NCBI GenBank assembly: GCA_021786915.1
Contig: JAJYMP010000447.1
Span: 1-5,751, forward strand
Source: Chloroflexota bacterium
Lineage (GTDB): Bacteria > Chloroflexota > Limnocylindria > Limnocylindrales > CSP1-4
Length of the DNA stretch: 5,751 bases
Reading direction: 5' to 3'
Shown here: piece by piece, positions 5,741-5,751 of the stretch
How positions within the stretch are numbered: position 1 is the stretch's first letter
Layout of the letters: each line of letters opens with the position of its first letter
Program-made: the position numbers and the translations under genes
The notes under the pieces: generated by a model
What the model was told of the DNA's origin: nothing
The model's input: only the letters and a program-made list of their open reading frames with translations
Database searches by the model: none

Positions 5741-5751
5741 CCCCTGAGTCG

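Overview
This window is very G+C-rich DNA (by eye about 70%) with compact protein-coding genes, strong G/C bias at third codon positions and long non-coding open frames opposite the real genes. This points to a high-GC bacterium. The proteins look like those of Actinomycetota (Thermoleophilia-like lineages included) or high-GC Chloroflexota, but no marker gene here settles the phylum. There is no rRNA, tRNA, CRISPR array, transposase, integrase or phage gene.

Layout: four genes lie head to tail on the minus strand and one gene lies on the plus strand at the right. Read in the minus direction they are: an inositol 2-dehydrogenase-like Gfo/Idh/MocA oxidoreductase (3536-4567), a NUDIX hydrolase (2959-3447), a two-domain S9-family serine peptidase (1076-2899) and an alpha/beta hydrolase of proline-iminopeptidase type (51-968). 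Diverging from the dehydrogenase across a 207-base intergenic region is a PfkB-family, fructokinase-like sugar kinase (4775-5698). All five are complete, with intact family motifs or catalytic residues.

The right half looks like a small sugar or polyol catabolism locus. An NAD(P)-dependent dehydrogenase and a sugar kinase share a divergent promoter region. That region holds a convincing promoter for the dehydrogenase with a LacI-family-type operator on its predicted start point. On the other strand, an extended -10 element places the predicted kinase transcript start exactly on the GTG of a 17-codon open frame that ends 7 bases before the kinase start.

The left half carries housekeeping-type functions: nucleotide clean-up (NUDIX) and peptide breakdown (S9 peptidase plus the alpha/beta hydrolase). 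The S9 peptidase has its own good promoter, whose -35 box overlaps the NUDIX stop codon, and a perfect 13-base palindrome on the predicted start point. The alpha/beta hydrolase follows 107 bases later with a strong Shine-Dalgarno and no clear promoter, so it is probably cotranscribed with the peptidase.

I see no undescribed multi-gene system. The points most worth a second look are the regulatory sites in the two intergenic regions and the leaderless mini-ORF before the kinase.
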